Numbered from the stretch's first letter, positions 1 through 8,797 are shown. The stretch: 64,000 bases of DNA from DATATJ01 sp963789075 (GCA_963789075.1 CAWBJQ010000003.1:186001-250000), one strand, 5' to 3'. Notes: generated from the letters alone by a model not told the origin. Translations and numbers: made by a program.

Positions 1-2
1 CG

Positions 3-354
3 ATCGCCGGCGCGCGCGGCACGGCGGTCGGCACCGGGCGGCAGAACACGCCGACATGATCGCGAGCTGCAGTGATGCGGAGACTGCCGCGGCGCTCTGC
101 GCCAACTACAAGCTCAACGGCGTCGGCGGATGGTTTCTGCCGTCGCGCGACGAGCTCGCGTTGATGTACAAGCGCCTGGCGGCAGCCGGCCTTGGCCATT
201 TCGGAGGCGCGGCGTCGCCGACAACGTCAGCTACTGGTCGTCGACGCAGAACGACGCCGACATGGCGACTCACATCGATTTCGCCGACAACGGACGTCAG
301 CACGACGACGACAAGGATTTCCCGAGGCGCGTGCGCGCGGTTCGGGCGTTCTGA
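3..354 (+). pseudogene. DUF1566 (Lcl C-terminal) protein fragment, frame-disrupted
   Basis: The translation carries typical DUF1566/Lcl C-terminal signatures: GVGGWFLPSRDELALMY followed by YWSSTQNDADMA and the terminal RVRAVRAF. The signal runs through three frames. It starts in frame 3 (GTGRQNT near position 40), moves to frame 2 from about 50, and to frame 1 from about 215, ending at a stop at 354. Both shifts are explained by one missing base. The 5' end lies outside the window. DUF1566 domains are usually C-terminal modules of secreted or surface proteins, and no function can be assigned here. It may be an intact gene with assembly indels, or a decayed edge of the accessory region that follows. 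Confidence 0.6.
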
Positions 355-658
355 CGCTGGTTTGAGCCCGCCGCCACGTTCGATCGCAAGCCGACTGAGA
401 CGAAGTACGCGCCGCCGCGGTGCGGTGGTGAAGCGTTGAATGTGCGCCGGTCGGCAGCGGCGATACAATGGCAAGCGGGCAACGGCTGCTTCGCGTCATG
501 GCCGCGTGACACATGGAGTGACACGGCATTCGTCTGAAGGAGCTGGCCCATAGGGAGATCGCGCGATTGCGCCAGAAGACGAGGGCTGCATAGGGAGCGT
601 TCAAATCGAAAATCGCGAACGCTCAAATTGCACGAATTCTGGCGAGTGTTTCAAACGC
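355..658. other. Gap without recognisable gene
   Basis: No convincing coding sequence on either strand. The last 30 bases resemble the sequence just upstream of the complete tRNA-Ser at 10281, so they are probably a diverged copy of the tRNA promoter region. Confidence 0.5.
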
Positions 659-698
659 GGAGGGATGGCCGAGTGGTCGATGGCGGTGGTCTTGAAAA
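659..698 (+). repeat. tRNA-Ser(UGA) 5' half, att-like remnant
   Basis: These 40 bases are identical to positions 10281-10320 of the complete tRNA-Ser, from the acceptor 5' strand through the anticodon loop (CTTGAAAA). Identity stops abruptly at 699, and the 3' half of the tRNA is absent. Such half-tRNA copies are the usual footprint of tyrosine-recombinase integration at a tRNA anticodon loop. It cannot make a functional tRNA. Confidence 0.85.
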
Positions 699-814
699 AC
701 GGATCGGGCCAATTGTCGAATTCCCGAAATTGCCTGTAAAGTTCGCACCCCACGCCAGATAGGGCTCGCTGATCGAATCGTGTCCCGTGGCGTCCTGCCC
801 GTCCCGTGCTGTCC

Positions 815-870
815 CGACCGCTACACTGCCGGTGACACAGAGCTCGACCGCTACACTGCCGGTGACACAG
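815..870 (+). repeat. Tandem 26-bp repeat with paired GTNACAC-like motifs
   Basis: CGACCGCTACACTGCCGGTG and its next six bases occur twice, at 815-840 and 845-870 (period 30). Each unit holds two near-copies of GTNACAC spaced 12 bases apart (820/832 and 850/862). Related pairs occur at 10201-10219 and 16743-16761, each near a tRNA-Ser-like sequence. Possible recombinase or regulator binding sites; function unknown. Confidence 0.6.
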
Positions 871-892
871 AACCCTCCGGTAACGCAGCTGA

Positions 893-1684
893 GTGAGCCT
901 CGTCGGCCATCCTCATTCCCGCGCCGAGTCAGGTGAACTCGTGGGTCTCAAATACGATCGCAAGGTCTGGCAGGACATGTGGCCGCGGATCATGAGCAAT
1001 ACCATCGAAGCCTGCAAGCGCGCCGGCGCCAAGCTGATCTTCTTCGACAACGTGTACATGTACGGCAAGGTGAGCGGGCCAATGACCGAGGAGACGCCGT
1101 TCAATCCGTGCAGCAAGAAAGGGGAAATCCGCGCGAAGATCGCTACGATGCTGATCAACGAGTGGAAGTCGGGTGCGCTCGCCGCGATGATCGCCCGATC
1201 CGCCGACTTCTACGGCCCAGACACGCAGAACGCCGTTCCGAATCTTCTCGTCTTTCAGCCTTTCGCCCGGAAGCGCAAAGCGTCATGGCTCGTGAATGAT
1301 GCCGTTCCGCACTCCTTTACCTACACGCCGGATGCCGCGCAAAGCCTGGTGCAGCTGGCCGAGCGGCCAAACGCCTGGAATCAGACGTGGCATGTCCCCA
1401 CCACACCCAATCCGCTCACAGGGAAAGAATTCGTCGCGCTGGCGGCGAAGGAATTCGGCGTCGTGCCACGCCATCGCGTGTTGAGCCGGCCGATGCTCCG
1501 GATTGCCGGCTGGTTCGATCCGCTTGTCGCCGAATCCTACGAGATGCTGTACCAGAGCGATCGGCCGTATCTCTTCGATTCCAGCAAGTTCGCCAGAGAG
1601 TTCGGCTTCGCCGGTACGCTGTACGCCGACGCTACTGCGTCAATCGTTACCAACAGGCTCTCATCGATCGCTCACCCGCGGTGA
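893..1684 (+). pseudogene. NAD-dependent epimerase/dehydratase family, 5'-truncated
   Basis: The 263 residues match the middle and C-terminal parts of atypical short-chain epimerases: IFFDNVYMYGKV with the conserved Tyr region, an FYGP segment, and the C-terminal substrate-binding half. The N-terminal Rossmann strand with the GxxGxxG nucleotide motif is missing. Normal proteins are about 310 residues. The GTG at 893 lies directly after the tandem repeat at 815-870, so the gene was probably cut by recombination at the element end. The conserved reading begins near LVGLKYDRKVW. Without the dinucleotide loop it is unlikely to be active. Confidence 0.65.
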
Positions 1685-1970
1685 CCGGGAGTGGGTCCTG
1701 GACGATTCGGCTGCCTCCTCTCACATTCATCAACTCGGCCCAGTCGTCGGTTCGTCGTGTCGCTCCGCATCCGCCCGGAGAATTCAAGACCCGTCATGCT
1801 GGTAAAGGCTCGACGAACCGCCGCCGGCATCGCAGCGATCGTCGCCGGCATTGCAGGCCGCCGCGATTTCACGAGGAGCAGGGTCCCGGCAGGGCGCTCG
1901 GGTACCGATTAGCTTTACCTCGCCCGAGACGTAAGAGGCCCAGCCGCTGCCGAGACTGACCCGTCACGTT

Positions 1971-2414
1971 CTACCTACCGGACCGGACCGCGATCCCCAT
2001 CACCTCATATCGCGCGCCAAAAAGCAGGCTGGCGATGCCGACGAAGGCGCGCGCGGGGTAGTTCCCGTGAAAATAGGTTTGGTACACTTTGTTGAACGCG
2101 TCGTAGTTCGCCAAGTCCGTGCAGAAGACCTGGACCGATACCACATCGTCCATTGTCATGCCGGCCTGCTGCACGACCTGTTTGACCTGGTCCATCACCC
2201 GGCGCGCCTCCTCCTCGGACGAGAGCGCAACCTTGGCGCCTGGTTCGACGCCGATGGTGCCCGCGATGTAGAGCGTATTCCCGGCCAGCACGCCGCTGCT
2301 GAACGGCAGGTGTTGGTCGGCCGCGAGCTTCGACTGCAGGTGCCGGTGCACGGCCTGTTGAGCCGACACCAACACCGGGACGAGCAGCAGCGGCAGCACG
2401 TAACGAATCCTCAT
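1971..2414 (-). CDS. Exported RidA/YjgF/UK114 family protein
   Basis: 147 residues with an N-terminal signal peptide (MRIRYVLPLLLVPVLVSA) followed by a complete RidA-type domain: FSSGVLAGNTLYIAGTIG, VSVQVFCTDL and YPARAFVGIASL. The conserved Arg of the PAR motif and a Glu near the C-terminus, both used in imine/enamine hydrolysis by RidA, are present. RidA proteins deaminate reactive 2-aminoacrylate-type intermediates, but exported members are less understood and may have another substrate. A good ribosome site (GGAGGA) precedes the ATG. It is flanked by the truncated epimerase and a broken reductase gene, so no operon partner is evident. Confidence 0.85.
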   Translation of the reverse strand: MRIRYVLPLLLVPVLVSAQQAVHRHLQSKLAADQHLPFSSGVLAGNTLYIAGTIGVEPGAKVALSSEEEARRVMDQVKQVVQQAGMTMDDVVSVQVFCTDLANYDAFNKVYQTYFHGNYPARAFVGIASLLFGARYEVMGIAVRSGR

Positions 2415-2481
2415 TGTTCCTCCTCCATTTCACGGCCCACGATTAGAATGGCGAGCTAGTCAGGTTATGAACGCGAAGCCG

Positions 2482-3084
2482 TCAGCCGATCAATCCTGAT
2501 TGCGCGGCGGGCCGCAGGGCCTCGCGGTACCAGCGGTCGCGGCGATATCGCGCGTCGCGACGGTGGCCAGCGGGCGGTCGGGGGCATACGCCAGGGCAAA
2601 CGTCCCTCGCTCCCGGATCGCGCCGAGTTGCCCGAGTAGGTTCTCCATGTAGAACGGCATGCTCAGCGCGCGGTATGCCGTTCCTGTGCGCTCGATCTCG
2701 GCGTCCATCGCAAACGCGGCCGACAGCACACCAGCGCGGGTCGGCCAGCCGTGTCCAGCGCTGGAGACGCCGACCACATGCGGCACGCCATGACGACGGA
2801 TTGCGTCGGCAGCGGGTCGGGTGAAGCCAAGATAGCGCTCTTCCGTGCTGGTGCCGGCCACGCCTGGGCGGAACCAGCCAGAACAGGCCGTCGGCGCCCT
2901 TCAGAGCGCGGCTGAGAATGGCCGGATCATCGTGCGAGCCTTGGACAATTTCCACCCGGCCGCGCACGCCCGGGTCGAGACGGATCGGGTCCCGCACGAT
3001 CACTCGGATTGGATCTTGGTGATCGAGCAGGAGCGCCAGAACCTGTTTGCCGATTTGACCCGTTGGGGCGGTGATCACCAGCAT
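2482..3084 (-). pseudogene. NmrA-like SDR/NAD(P)-binding oxidoreductase, frameshifted and short
   Basis: The N-terminus MLVITAPTGQIGKQVLALLL has the Rossmann dinucleotide motif (TAPTGQIG) of NmrA/SDR_a5 proteins. It is followed by VIVRDPIRL and LKGADGLFWLVPP. Around 2855 the signal moves to another frame and continues with RYLGFTRPAADAIRRHG, VVGVSSAG and MPFYMENLLGQL, then VATRDIAA. The stop at about 2482-2490 comes roughly 70-90 residues earlier than in normal family members. The C-terminal substrate-binding part is therefore missing, and it is probably a true remnant with one indel. The palindromes at 3147-3168 lie just upstream of the start. Confidence 0.7.
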
Positions 3085-3146
3085 GAATGGACGATCATGT
3101 TAATCGAAGGCGGACGTCGTCAGAGGTCCGGCTCAAGAGCCTCAGT

Positions 3147-3168
3147 GTTCTGTCAGAACGAGCGTTCT
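3147..3168. promoter_or_regulatory. Palindromic operator-like site upstream of the SDR gene
   Basis: AGAACG-AG-CGTTCT (3155-3168) is a perfect 6-bp inverted repeat. The left arm also forms TTCTG-T-CAGAA (3148-3158), giving overlapping palindromes. It sits about 65 bases upstream of the SDR start on the minus strand. The layout is typical of a repressor operator, but no neighbouring regulator gene was found. Confidence 0.35.
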
Positions 3169-3453
3169 AGTTCCGCCCGAACATCAAGAAAGACGTGTGT
3201 CTAACTGGCGCAACATGCGAATGAGTAACGGCTGGCCGCAGAGTAACGTAGTGATCGGTCCGAAAGCACTTCCCCGACGAGTTTCGTTTGCGGTTTTGTT
3301 ACAGGTTCTTATAGTCCTCGTTCCTATCGAAGGACCTCAGCCGTCGTTATCTTGCTCGCTTTGCGCGGTCGGCGGCGCAGTTAGCTCTTTCTCGAGGCGA
3401 AGCACATCGTCCTGCTCGCGGCCCGCAAATGGAACGCCGTGAAGGAGCGCACC

Positions 3454-3933
3454 ATGAAGAGCATCGCCCGCGTGGTCGGTTTGGGGCTGTTGGTGTTCGT
3501 CGTCCCACGGTTCGCGATTGCTCAGAATGATCTGTTCGTCGGAACCTGGAAGGCCAACGTGGCCGAGTCCGCATACCAGCCGGGCACCGCGCCCGGGAGC
3601 GAGACGCTGCGATTCGAGGCCGTCGGCGGCGGGATCAAAGTGTCACTGGACGGCGTGAACCAGCAGGGACCGTACCACTCGGAGGGCACTGGCAAGTTCG
3701 ATGGCGTCGATGTGCCCGTGCTGGCCACCCCACCGCGGCCGGTGACATTCACCTACGCCTTCACCCGGATCGACGGGCACACGTGGGAGATCGTCATCAA
3801 GGCCAATGGCGAACGGCGGATCCTCGTCCACAACGTCGTGTCGGCAGATGGGAATACCATGACGAGCGTCTCGACGGCAGTGACCAACCAGGGAAAAACG
3901 GTGTCACAGCACGTAATCTACGAGAAGCAATGA
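3454..3933 (+). CDS. Secreted lipocalin-like hypothetical protein
   Basis: About 159 residues with a clear signal peptide (MKSIARVVGLGLLVFVVP...AIAQ). The start at 3454 is chosen because AAGGAG lies 7 bases upstream; a GTG at 3439 is possible but less likely. The mature part begins FVGTWKANVAES, resembling acidobacterial secreted proteins with a lipocalin-like beta-structure, and ends SQHVIYEKQ. No catalytic residues are visible, so it may bind a small ligand or be structural. The same ending (VVIYEKQ) occurs on the minus strand at 9975-10060 as a remnant of a paralogue. It converges on ypfJ with a 1-base gap between stops. Confidence 0.7.
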   Translation: MKSIARVVGLGLLVFVVPRFAIAQNDLFVGTWKANVAESAYQPGTAPGSETLRFEAVGGGIKVSLDGVNQQGPYHSEGTGKFDGVDVPVLATPPRPVTFTYAFTRIDGHTWEIVIKANGERRILVHNVVSADGNTMTSVSTAVTNQGKTVSQHVIYEKQ

Positions 3934-3934
3934 A

Positions 3935-4831
3935 TCACGGCGTCGTCGCGAAGGTGTCGCAGCTGTTGATTTGGCCAGACTTGAATCCCGCGTTGAACCA
4001 CCGTTGACGCTGCGCCGCCGAGCCATGCGTGAACGAGTCGGGCACCACGTAGCCGCGTTCCTGTTTCTGCAGGGTGTCGTCGCCGACCGCTGACGCGGCG
4101 TTCAACGCCGCGTTCACATCGCTCTGATTGATCCAATCGAGCTGCGCCTGAGAACGGTTGCCCCACACGCCGGCGAAGCAGTCTGCTTGCAGCTCGAGCC
4201 GCACCGACAAGCCGTTAGTGCCCTCCATCGGCGCGCCGCGCTGCCGCCGCGCCTCGACCTGGTCCATGACACCGAGCAGGTTCTGCACGTGATGGCCGAC
4301 TTCGTGCGCGATCACGTACGCGCGCGCAAAATCGCCTGCGGCGTGAAAGCGCGTGTCCATTTCCTGAAAGAACGTCAGGTCCAGATAGACAAGCCGATCG
4401 CCTGGACAATAGAAGGGCCCCATCGCCTCGGAGGCCGCGCCGCAGGCCGTCCGCACGCGTCCGTTGAACAGAACGAGCTTCGGCGCCACGTACTGCCGCT
4501 TGCTCTCCTGAAAATAGGCGGTCCAGACATCCTCGGTGCTGCCGAGAACCGATCGCACGAAGCGATGCTGTTCGTCGGTCTCAGTGGAAGGCCCATTGCT
4601 CCGCTCCGGCGCTGGCTGCACCATCGATATGTCACTGCCGCCGCCGCTCAGCCACGAGAGAATCGTCAGCGGATTCTTGCCAAACAGCAGGCTGACGACG
4701 ACGATGACGAGAATGCCGCCGAGGCCGATGTGGAAGCCGCCGAACTGCATGCCGCCGCCACCGCCGAATCCGCCTCCGCCTTCCCCCGCGTCGACAACGT
4801 TGTCGCTTTCCCGGCCTTTTTCCCAGTCCAC
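3935..4831 (-). CDS. ypfJ: Neutral zinc metallopeptidase, YpfJ family
   Basis: 298 residues. Layout: a short cytoplasmic segment (MDWEKGRESDN), a Gly-rich linker, one membrane helix at about residues 36-50, and an extracytoplasmic peptidase domain. The zinc motif HEVGHH is at residues 176-181, and the third-ligand region ELQADCFAGVW follows. Both are hallmarks of the YpfJ/Zn_peptidase (PF04228) family, whose substrates are unknown. Length matches the family. The start codon is GTG with AGGGAG just upstream. The C-terminus contains paired cysteines and the family ending DTF. It is convergent with the lipocalin-like gene. Confidence 0.92.
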   Translation of the reverse strand: MDWEKGRESDNVVDAGEGGGGFGGGGGMQFGGFHIGLGGILVIVVVSLLFGKNPLTILSWLSGGGSDISMVQPAPERSNGPSTETDEQHRFVRSVLGSTEDVWTAYFQESKRQYVAPKLVLFNGRVRTACGAASEAMGPFYCPGDRLVYLDLTFFQEMDTRFHAAGDFARAYVIAHEVGHHVQNLLGVMDQVEARRQRGAPMEGTNGLSVRLELQADCFAGVWGNRSQAQLDWINQSDVNAALNAASAVGDDTLQKQERGYVVPDSFTHGSAAQRQRWFNAGFKSGQINSCDTFATTP

Positions 4832-5082
4832 TCGCAGCTCCCTGTCGGTGAAAATGCAACAACCGTGCTCATCCGCGATGCGGGGAAGACCGCGTCCGCG
4901 ATGTCTTTCGCGAAATGGCGAAGACGACGACGTCGTAGAGCTCGAGCGTGCGATCAGCGCCAGCCGAGTTGCGGAGCAACGTACTTGAGGATGTCGCGGT
5001 CGTCGACGAGATTGCTGCCTGCGCGCAACTCGCAGTCGCCGGCCGGGCGTTCATGCTGCTGACACGCGTGCAGGATCGAGGC

Positions 5083-5976
5083 TCACTCCGAGCGTCGCAC
5101 CAGCGGCCAGATCGTGAAATCGCGGAACGGGCGTCGGACGATTGTGCCGTGCATGGCCGTCAATCCGTCGTTCAGCTCGAGCAGGTGCGCGCGTCCGAGC
5201 TCGAGCGCGTGTTCGTCCGGCTGATACCGTGTGCCCTCTGGATAGTCGACGTACGGCGTCCGCGTGTTTTCAACGTGGGCGCCCAAGATGTGGACGACCG
5301 GCTTGTCGCGCGTGAAGGCGACGAGGCGCTGTATGCTCGCCGCGAACGCCGGAGCGTCCCGCACGTACAAGCGGCCGGGATACAGCGTGTCGCCTGTCAA
5401 CAGAAGCCCCGTTCGCCGATCGTAGAGAGCGATCGAGGCGGGCTCGTGGCCGGGAATGGGAATCACGTCGATGACGCGTCCGCTCAAAGTGTAGGAGCCG
5501 GAGGCATCCGGCCAGCCGTTCAGGCCGAAGAAGGCCGTGAGCGCCTCGGGTGACGCGGCGACCAGCGTCGTGTTCGCTCTGCCCGTGAACTGCGCATCGC
5601 CCGCCGTGTGATCGCCGTGCCCGTGCGAATGCACGACAACAAGCGAGACCGAACGGCCGCCGTGACGCGCCGACCAGCGCTCGATAGCCTGCCCGACGGC
5701 GCCGGCGACGTCTGCCGTCTGCGCGCCGGTATCGACGAGCATCGCGCTGCGTTCGCCGAACAGCAGATAGAGAAAGGGCTTCTCGAAGTTCGTGCAGCCC
5801 GACTGCCGAAGGATGAATAGATCGGGATTGTATTCGTGAATGCGAATCGCCGGCGTTTCAGGACACGACGCAGCCGTGACCCACGAGGTGGGAAGCGTGC
5901 CGCGCTCGACGTTGTCTGCGGGAGACGGCTGGACGTCGACCGGCCGGACTGCCAGCCACGTAAGGAGGACTGCCAT
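5083..5976 (-). CDS. Exported metallo-beta-lactamase-fold hydrolase
   Basis: About 297 residues from the ATG at 5976. The frame stays open to 6096, but starting at 5976 gives a plausible signal sequence (MAVLLTWLAVRPVDVQPSPA). Metal ligands are visible in order: HSHGHGDH (HxHxDH core), a His in IPGHEPASIALYD, the Asp of TGDTLYPG, and a late His in HILGAHVENT. The family covers periplasmic hydrolases of beta-lactams, lactones and thioesters, so the substrate cannot be told. An exact 83-bp piece of this gene (5525-5607) recurs at 8674-8756. Confidence 0.85.
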   Translation of the reverse strand: MAVLLTWLAVRPVDVQPSPADNVERGTLPTSWVTAASCPETPAIRIHEYNPDLFILRQSGCTNFEKPFLYLLFGERSAMLVDTGAQTADVAGAVGQAIERWSARHGGRSVSLVVVHSHGHGDHTAGDAQFTGRANTTLVAASPEALTAFFGLNGWPDASGSYTLSGRVIDVIPIPGHEPASIALYDRRTGLLLTGDTLYPGRLYVRDAPAFAASIQRLVAFTRDKPVVHILGAHVENTRTPYVDYPEGTRYQPDEHALELGRAHLLELNDGLTAMHGTIVRRPFRDFTIWPLVRRSE

Positions 5977-6096
5977 TGCGAGTCGGCCGACCACAGCGTG
6001 CCAGTCTAGCAGGGTCGGGCTGGCAAGGCGCGTGTTCAAACAATATTGCGTCGCTTCGGTTCTCGCTCCATCCATCTCACCGCACGCCACCGTCAA

Positions 6097-6411
6097 GTAA
6101 GGCCTGCTCCTCTTCGTCCTTCTGCAGGTTCTTAATGATGCTCGAGGTCAGCGCGACTGACGCGCGCGGAAATGGCGGCAATGGTGAGCCGGGCAGGCGA
6201 AACGACCGTGTGAAACGTCCGCAGGTCGTCGGCCGCCTTTGCGACCCACGAGCGGGAGATCATCGGCGACCGATGTGTTCTTCGGCGCGGACTTCGCAAG
6301 GGAGCGGGGTACGGTCATCCAAGTTTTGCTACTTCCCGATCGGGGACACTCGCACGCCGGCGGTGCTTCATCTGATCTCGCGGGCTCACCGACAACAACG
6401 GTGAGGGTTCG
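6097..6411. other. Gap without recognisable gene
   Basis: No supported reading frame. Short open frames here lack family signals. The last 150 bases upstream of the TIGR02391 gene could be the decayed tail of a partner gene, but nothing could be identified. Confidence 0.4.
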
Positions 6412-7110
6412 ATGATCGAGTGGTACGTGCAGACCAAGAAGCTGCTTCGGGCGCTTGGCCGGAAGGCGGCTGACGCGCGGACACAGTGCGAGAAGGACAA
6501 CGACACGGCACCGGACGCGCTAAAGGGCTACATGCTGACCGACCTGCAGCAGCTGAAAGCTCACTGGCTTGGCCGGTATTCAGATGACGATCATGCCTTC
6601 CGAAATCTTGGCCGTCATGTCGGCTTCTGCATGGGCAAGGACTGCGCCGACATTTTGGCGTTCGACCTGCCGGAGCTCGAGGAACGCGCCGAGGCTTATC
6701 TCCAGCGTGACGCAGCGCGGCAGAAGATCGGGTTCGAGGATCTCTTGCACCCGGCCATCACGCAAAGCTCGTATGAGCTCTATCGCAACGGGCATCTGCG
6801 CGAGGCGGTGCTGAACTCGATCACGGCGCTCGTCGATCACGTCCGCCGCCGAACGAAGTGCAACGAAGACGGCGACAAGCTGATCGGAAAGGTGTTCTCC
6901 CTCGAAAAGCCGCTGCTCACGCTGAGCGAACTGGAAACCGAATCGGGCCAGAACGATCAGAAAGGATTCATGTAAATCTTCAAGGGTGCGTATCAGGGCA
7001 TTCGGAATCCGAAGGCTCATAGCATGACGCACGACCTGACGGAGATGAAGGCCGCGCAGTACTTGGTGTTCGCGAGTCTGCTGGCGCGTCGCATCGACGA
7101 GGCGCGGTAG
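6412..7110 (+). pseudogene. TIGR02391 (Ymh/HEPN-like) protein with in-frame stop
   Basis: The first 187 residues include the family segment SSYELYRNGHLREAVLNSI and ALVDHVRRRT, ending QNDQKGFM. A TAA follows at 6973-6975, yet the same frame continues IFKGAYQGIRNPKAHSMTHD and LVFASLLARRIDEAR to a TAG at 7108. The continuation contains the family's most conserved element, GIRNPKAH. Its R-x4-H pattern is the catalytic motif of HEPN ribonucleases. A single CAA-to-TAA change (Gln to stop) explains the interruption. The truncated product lacks the presumed active site. TIGR02391 genes are often found near restriction or abortive-infection loci. Confidence 0.8.
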
Positions 7111-7338
7111 CCGTAACTCACTCGATCTGCACCAATCGATCCGCGCGGGCCTTCATCGTCGTACTCGGAGAAGAGCGCGACCGTACCTACTATCGTCCGC
7201 CGAAACCGAGGGGCTGATCTGTTCCGATTACAGGCATGCTTTTCCGCCCGCTCTCGCCGACGCCATCGTGTGCGTTCACAGAAACCGAAGACAGTGATCA
7301 CGCTTGGCTGACAGGCAGGTCGCAACTAGAATCGCCCA

Positions 7339-8439
7339 GTGCGAACCTTCGTCCTCAAAGTCCACCTCTATCTCGGATTCGTCGCGGCGCTCTTCCTTCT
7401 GATCCTCAGCACGACCGGCGCCGTCATGGCTTTCGAGCACGACATCGAGCGTTGGGTCGACCCGCGGCTGTGGCATGCCTCGATCGGCAGGCAGATGATC
7501 GACGAGGACCGGCTGGTCGCGATCGCTGAAGCAACATTCAGCAATGCGCGTGTGACCGCGATCCAGATCGCGCCGCGGCCCGACGTCGTCCAGGTGATGC
7601 GCATGAGCGACCGCGCCGCGGTGTACGTCAATCCGTGGGACGGTACGATCACGGGGCGGATCAAGGGCTCGACGAGGACGCAGGACTGGATCGGGTATGT
7701 GCATCAGCTGCACTTGCGGCTGGTGCCCAACCCGCGCGCAACGCCCGCCCTAGGGCCGCCCGGCAAGTTGATCGTCAGCTTTGCCGGATTGATTCTCTGC
7801 CTGCTTGTGCCGACGGGCGCCGTCCTCTGGTGGCGCGCGAAGCGGCTGTCGATCCGCGCGCGCGGCTCGGCGTTCCGGATCGCCTTCGACGCGCACCACG
7901 TAGTGGGGACCTACGCGTGCGTGTTTCTCTTCGTCGCCGGGCTCACCGGCGTGATGGTCGGCTTCGACGCCGCGGAGCGGCTCTTCTATAAGGTGGCGCA
8001 ATCGAACGAGCCGAAGCGCCCGGAGCCGCCGCAGGCGTCGGAGGCGGGCGGGCGTCGGCCGATTTCCGTCGAGCGCGCGATGGCCGTCGGCCGCGGCGCG
8101 GTGCCGGGTGGCGAGGTCATCCAGGTGCAGATGCCTGACAACCCGAAGGCTGTCTTCGCGGTGTTCCTGCGCGGCCCGCGCGAGGTCGCGGTCGATTCGC
8201 CGATTCCGGTCATCGTCTACGTCGATCCGTACAGTGCGTCGGTGATTCGCATCCAGGATCTTTTTAGGGAGTCACCCGGCTACTATCTCGTCCGCCTGAA
8301 TCGAGCGATTCACACCGGGGACTTGTGGGGCGCTCCTGGTCACGTCGTGATGTCGCTTTCGAGCTTGGCGCTCGGCGTCATGGTGATCAGCGGTTTGTTC
8401 ATCTGGCGCGGGCGGGCGTCGAAGAGGCTCGCGAATTGA
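7339..8439 (+). CDS. PepSY-associated transmembrane protein
   Basis: 366 residues with four predicted membrane helices: about 10-30 (LYLGFVAALFLLILSTTGAV), 147-170, 193-215 and 335-357. The two loops carry PepSY-like segments (YVNPWDGTITGRIKG and YVDPYSASVIRIQD). Conserved intramembrane or juxtamembrane His residues appear in VKVHLYLG, YVHQLHLRL, DAHHVVG and RAIHTGDLWG. Such proteins (PF03929) often accompany TonB-dependent siderophore receptors and are thought to help ferric-iron reduction or uptake. No receptor is adjacent here. Start is GTG without a strong ribosome site. It looks intact. Confidence 0.85.
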   Translation: MRTFVLKVHLYLGFVAALFLLILSTTGAVMAFEHDIERWVDPRLWHASIGRQMIDEDRLVAIAEATFSNARVTAIQIAPRPDVVQVMRMSDRAAVYVNPWDGTITGRIKGSTRTQDWIGYVHQLHLRLVPNPRATPALGPPGKLIVSFAGLILCLLVPTGAVLWWRAKRLSIRARGSAFRIAFDAHHVVGTYACVFLFVAGLTGVMVGFDAAERLFYKVAQSNEPKRPEPPQASEAGGRRPISVERAMAVGRGAVPGGEVIQVQMPDNPKAVFAVFLRGPREVAVDSPIPVIVYVDPYSASVIRIQDLFRESPGYYLVRLNRAIHTGDLWGAPGHVVMSLSSLALGVMVISGLFIWRGRASKRLAN

Positions 8440-8474
8440 AAATCGACGAAACGCCGTGACGTTACGTTTGGATC

Positions 8475-8492
8475 GGCGGAGGGAGAGGGATT
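8475..8492 (-). repeat. tRNA-Ser 3'-end fragment, inverted
   Basis: The 18 bases read on the minus strand as AATCCCTCTCCCTCCGCC, identical to the T-arm/acceptor 3' strand of the tRNA-Ser at 10281-10370. The flank (a C-rich run) weakly resembles the remaining T-arm. It may be a scar of an earlier recombination in the opposite orientation, though an 18-bp match alone is modest evidence. Confidence 0.45.
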
Positions 8493-8673
8493 GCCCCCAG
8501 GCACCCATCTTGGAAGTGGGAGGGGACAAAAAAGCGTACGGTAGTTGAGTCAAACCGTTCAGAGTCCCGCTCTCGTGCGCTGTTCCGTTCCTCGACGGCC
8601 CGTTTGTTGACACGCCGATCAGATTCTGGGCGAAGCACACGAATAGCACGGCGGCCGCATCATCGTGTTCAAT

Positions 8674-8756
8674 CCGAAGAAGGCCGTGAGCGCCTCGGGT
8701 GACGCGGCGACCAGCGTCGTGTTCGCTCTGCCCGTGAACTGCGCATCGCCCGCCGT
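8674..8756 (-). repeat. Exact 83-bp duplicate of part of the metallo-beta-lactamase gene
   Basis: Identical base for base to 5525-5607, in the same orientation. It encodes the stretch from TAGDAQFTGR to EALTAFFGLN of the hydrolase, beginning just after the HxHxDH motif. It is embedded in non-coding sequence, with neither flank homologous. It cannot make a functional protein. Zero divergence implies a recent duplication, gene-conversion tract or assembly artefact. Confidence 0.9.
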
Positions 8757-8797
8757 ACTCGGGTAGGACGTTCTCCGAGCGCAGCGGCGCTGCCGTT

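Noticed and set aside
659..698. A second tRNA-Ser gene
   Set aside because: Only the 5' half is present; no T-arm or acceptor 3' strand follows.
1797..1912. Short frame beginning MLVKARRTAAGIAAIVAGIA
   Set aside because: It looks like a signal-peptide start but runs into an unrelated basic tail with a stop after 38 codons; not enough to call a gene.
4840..5082. Possible short gene ending SNLVDDRDILKYVAPQLGWR on the minus strand
   Set aside because: The phrase looks protein-like, but there is no start codon or family match, and it directly follows the hydrolase stop.
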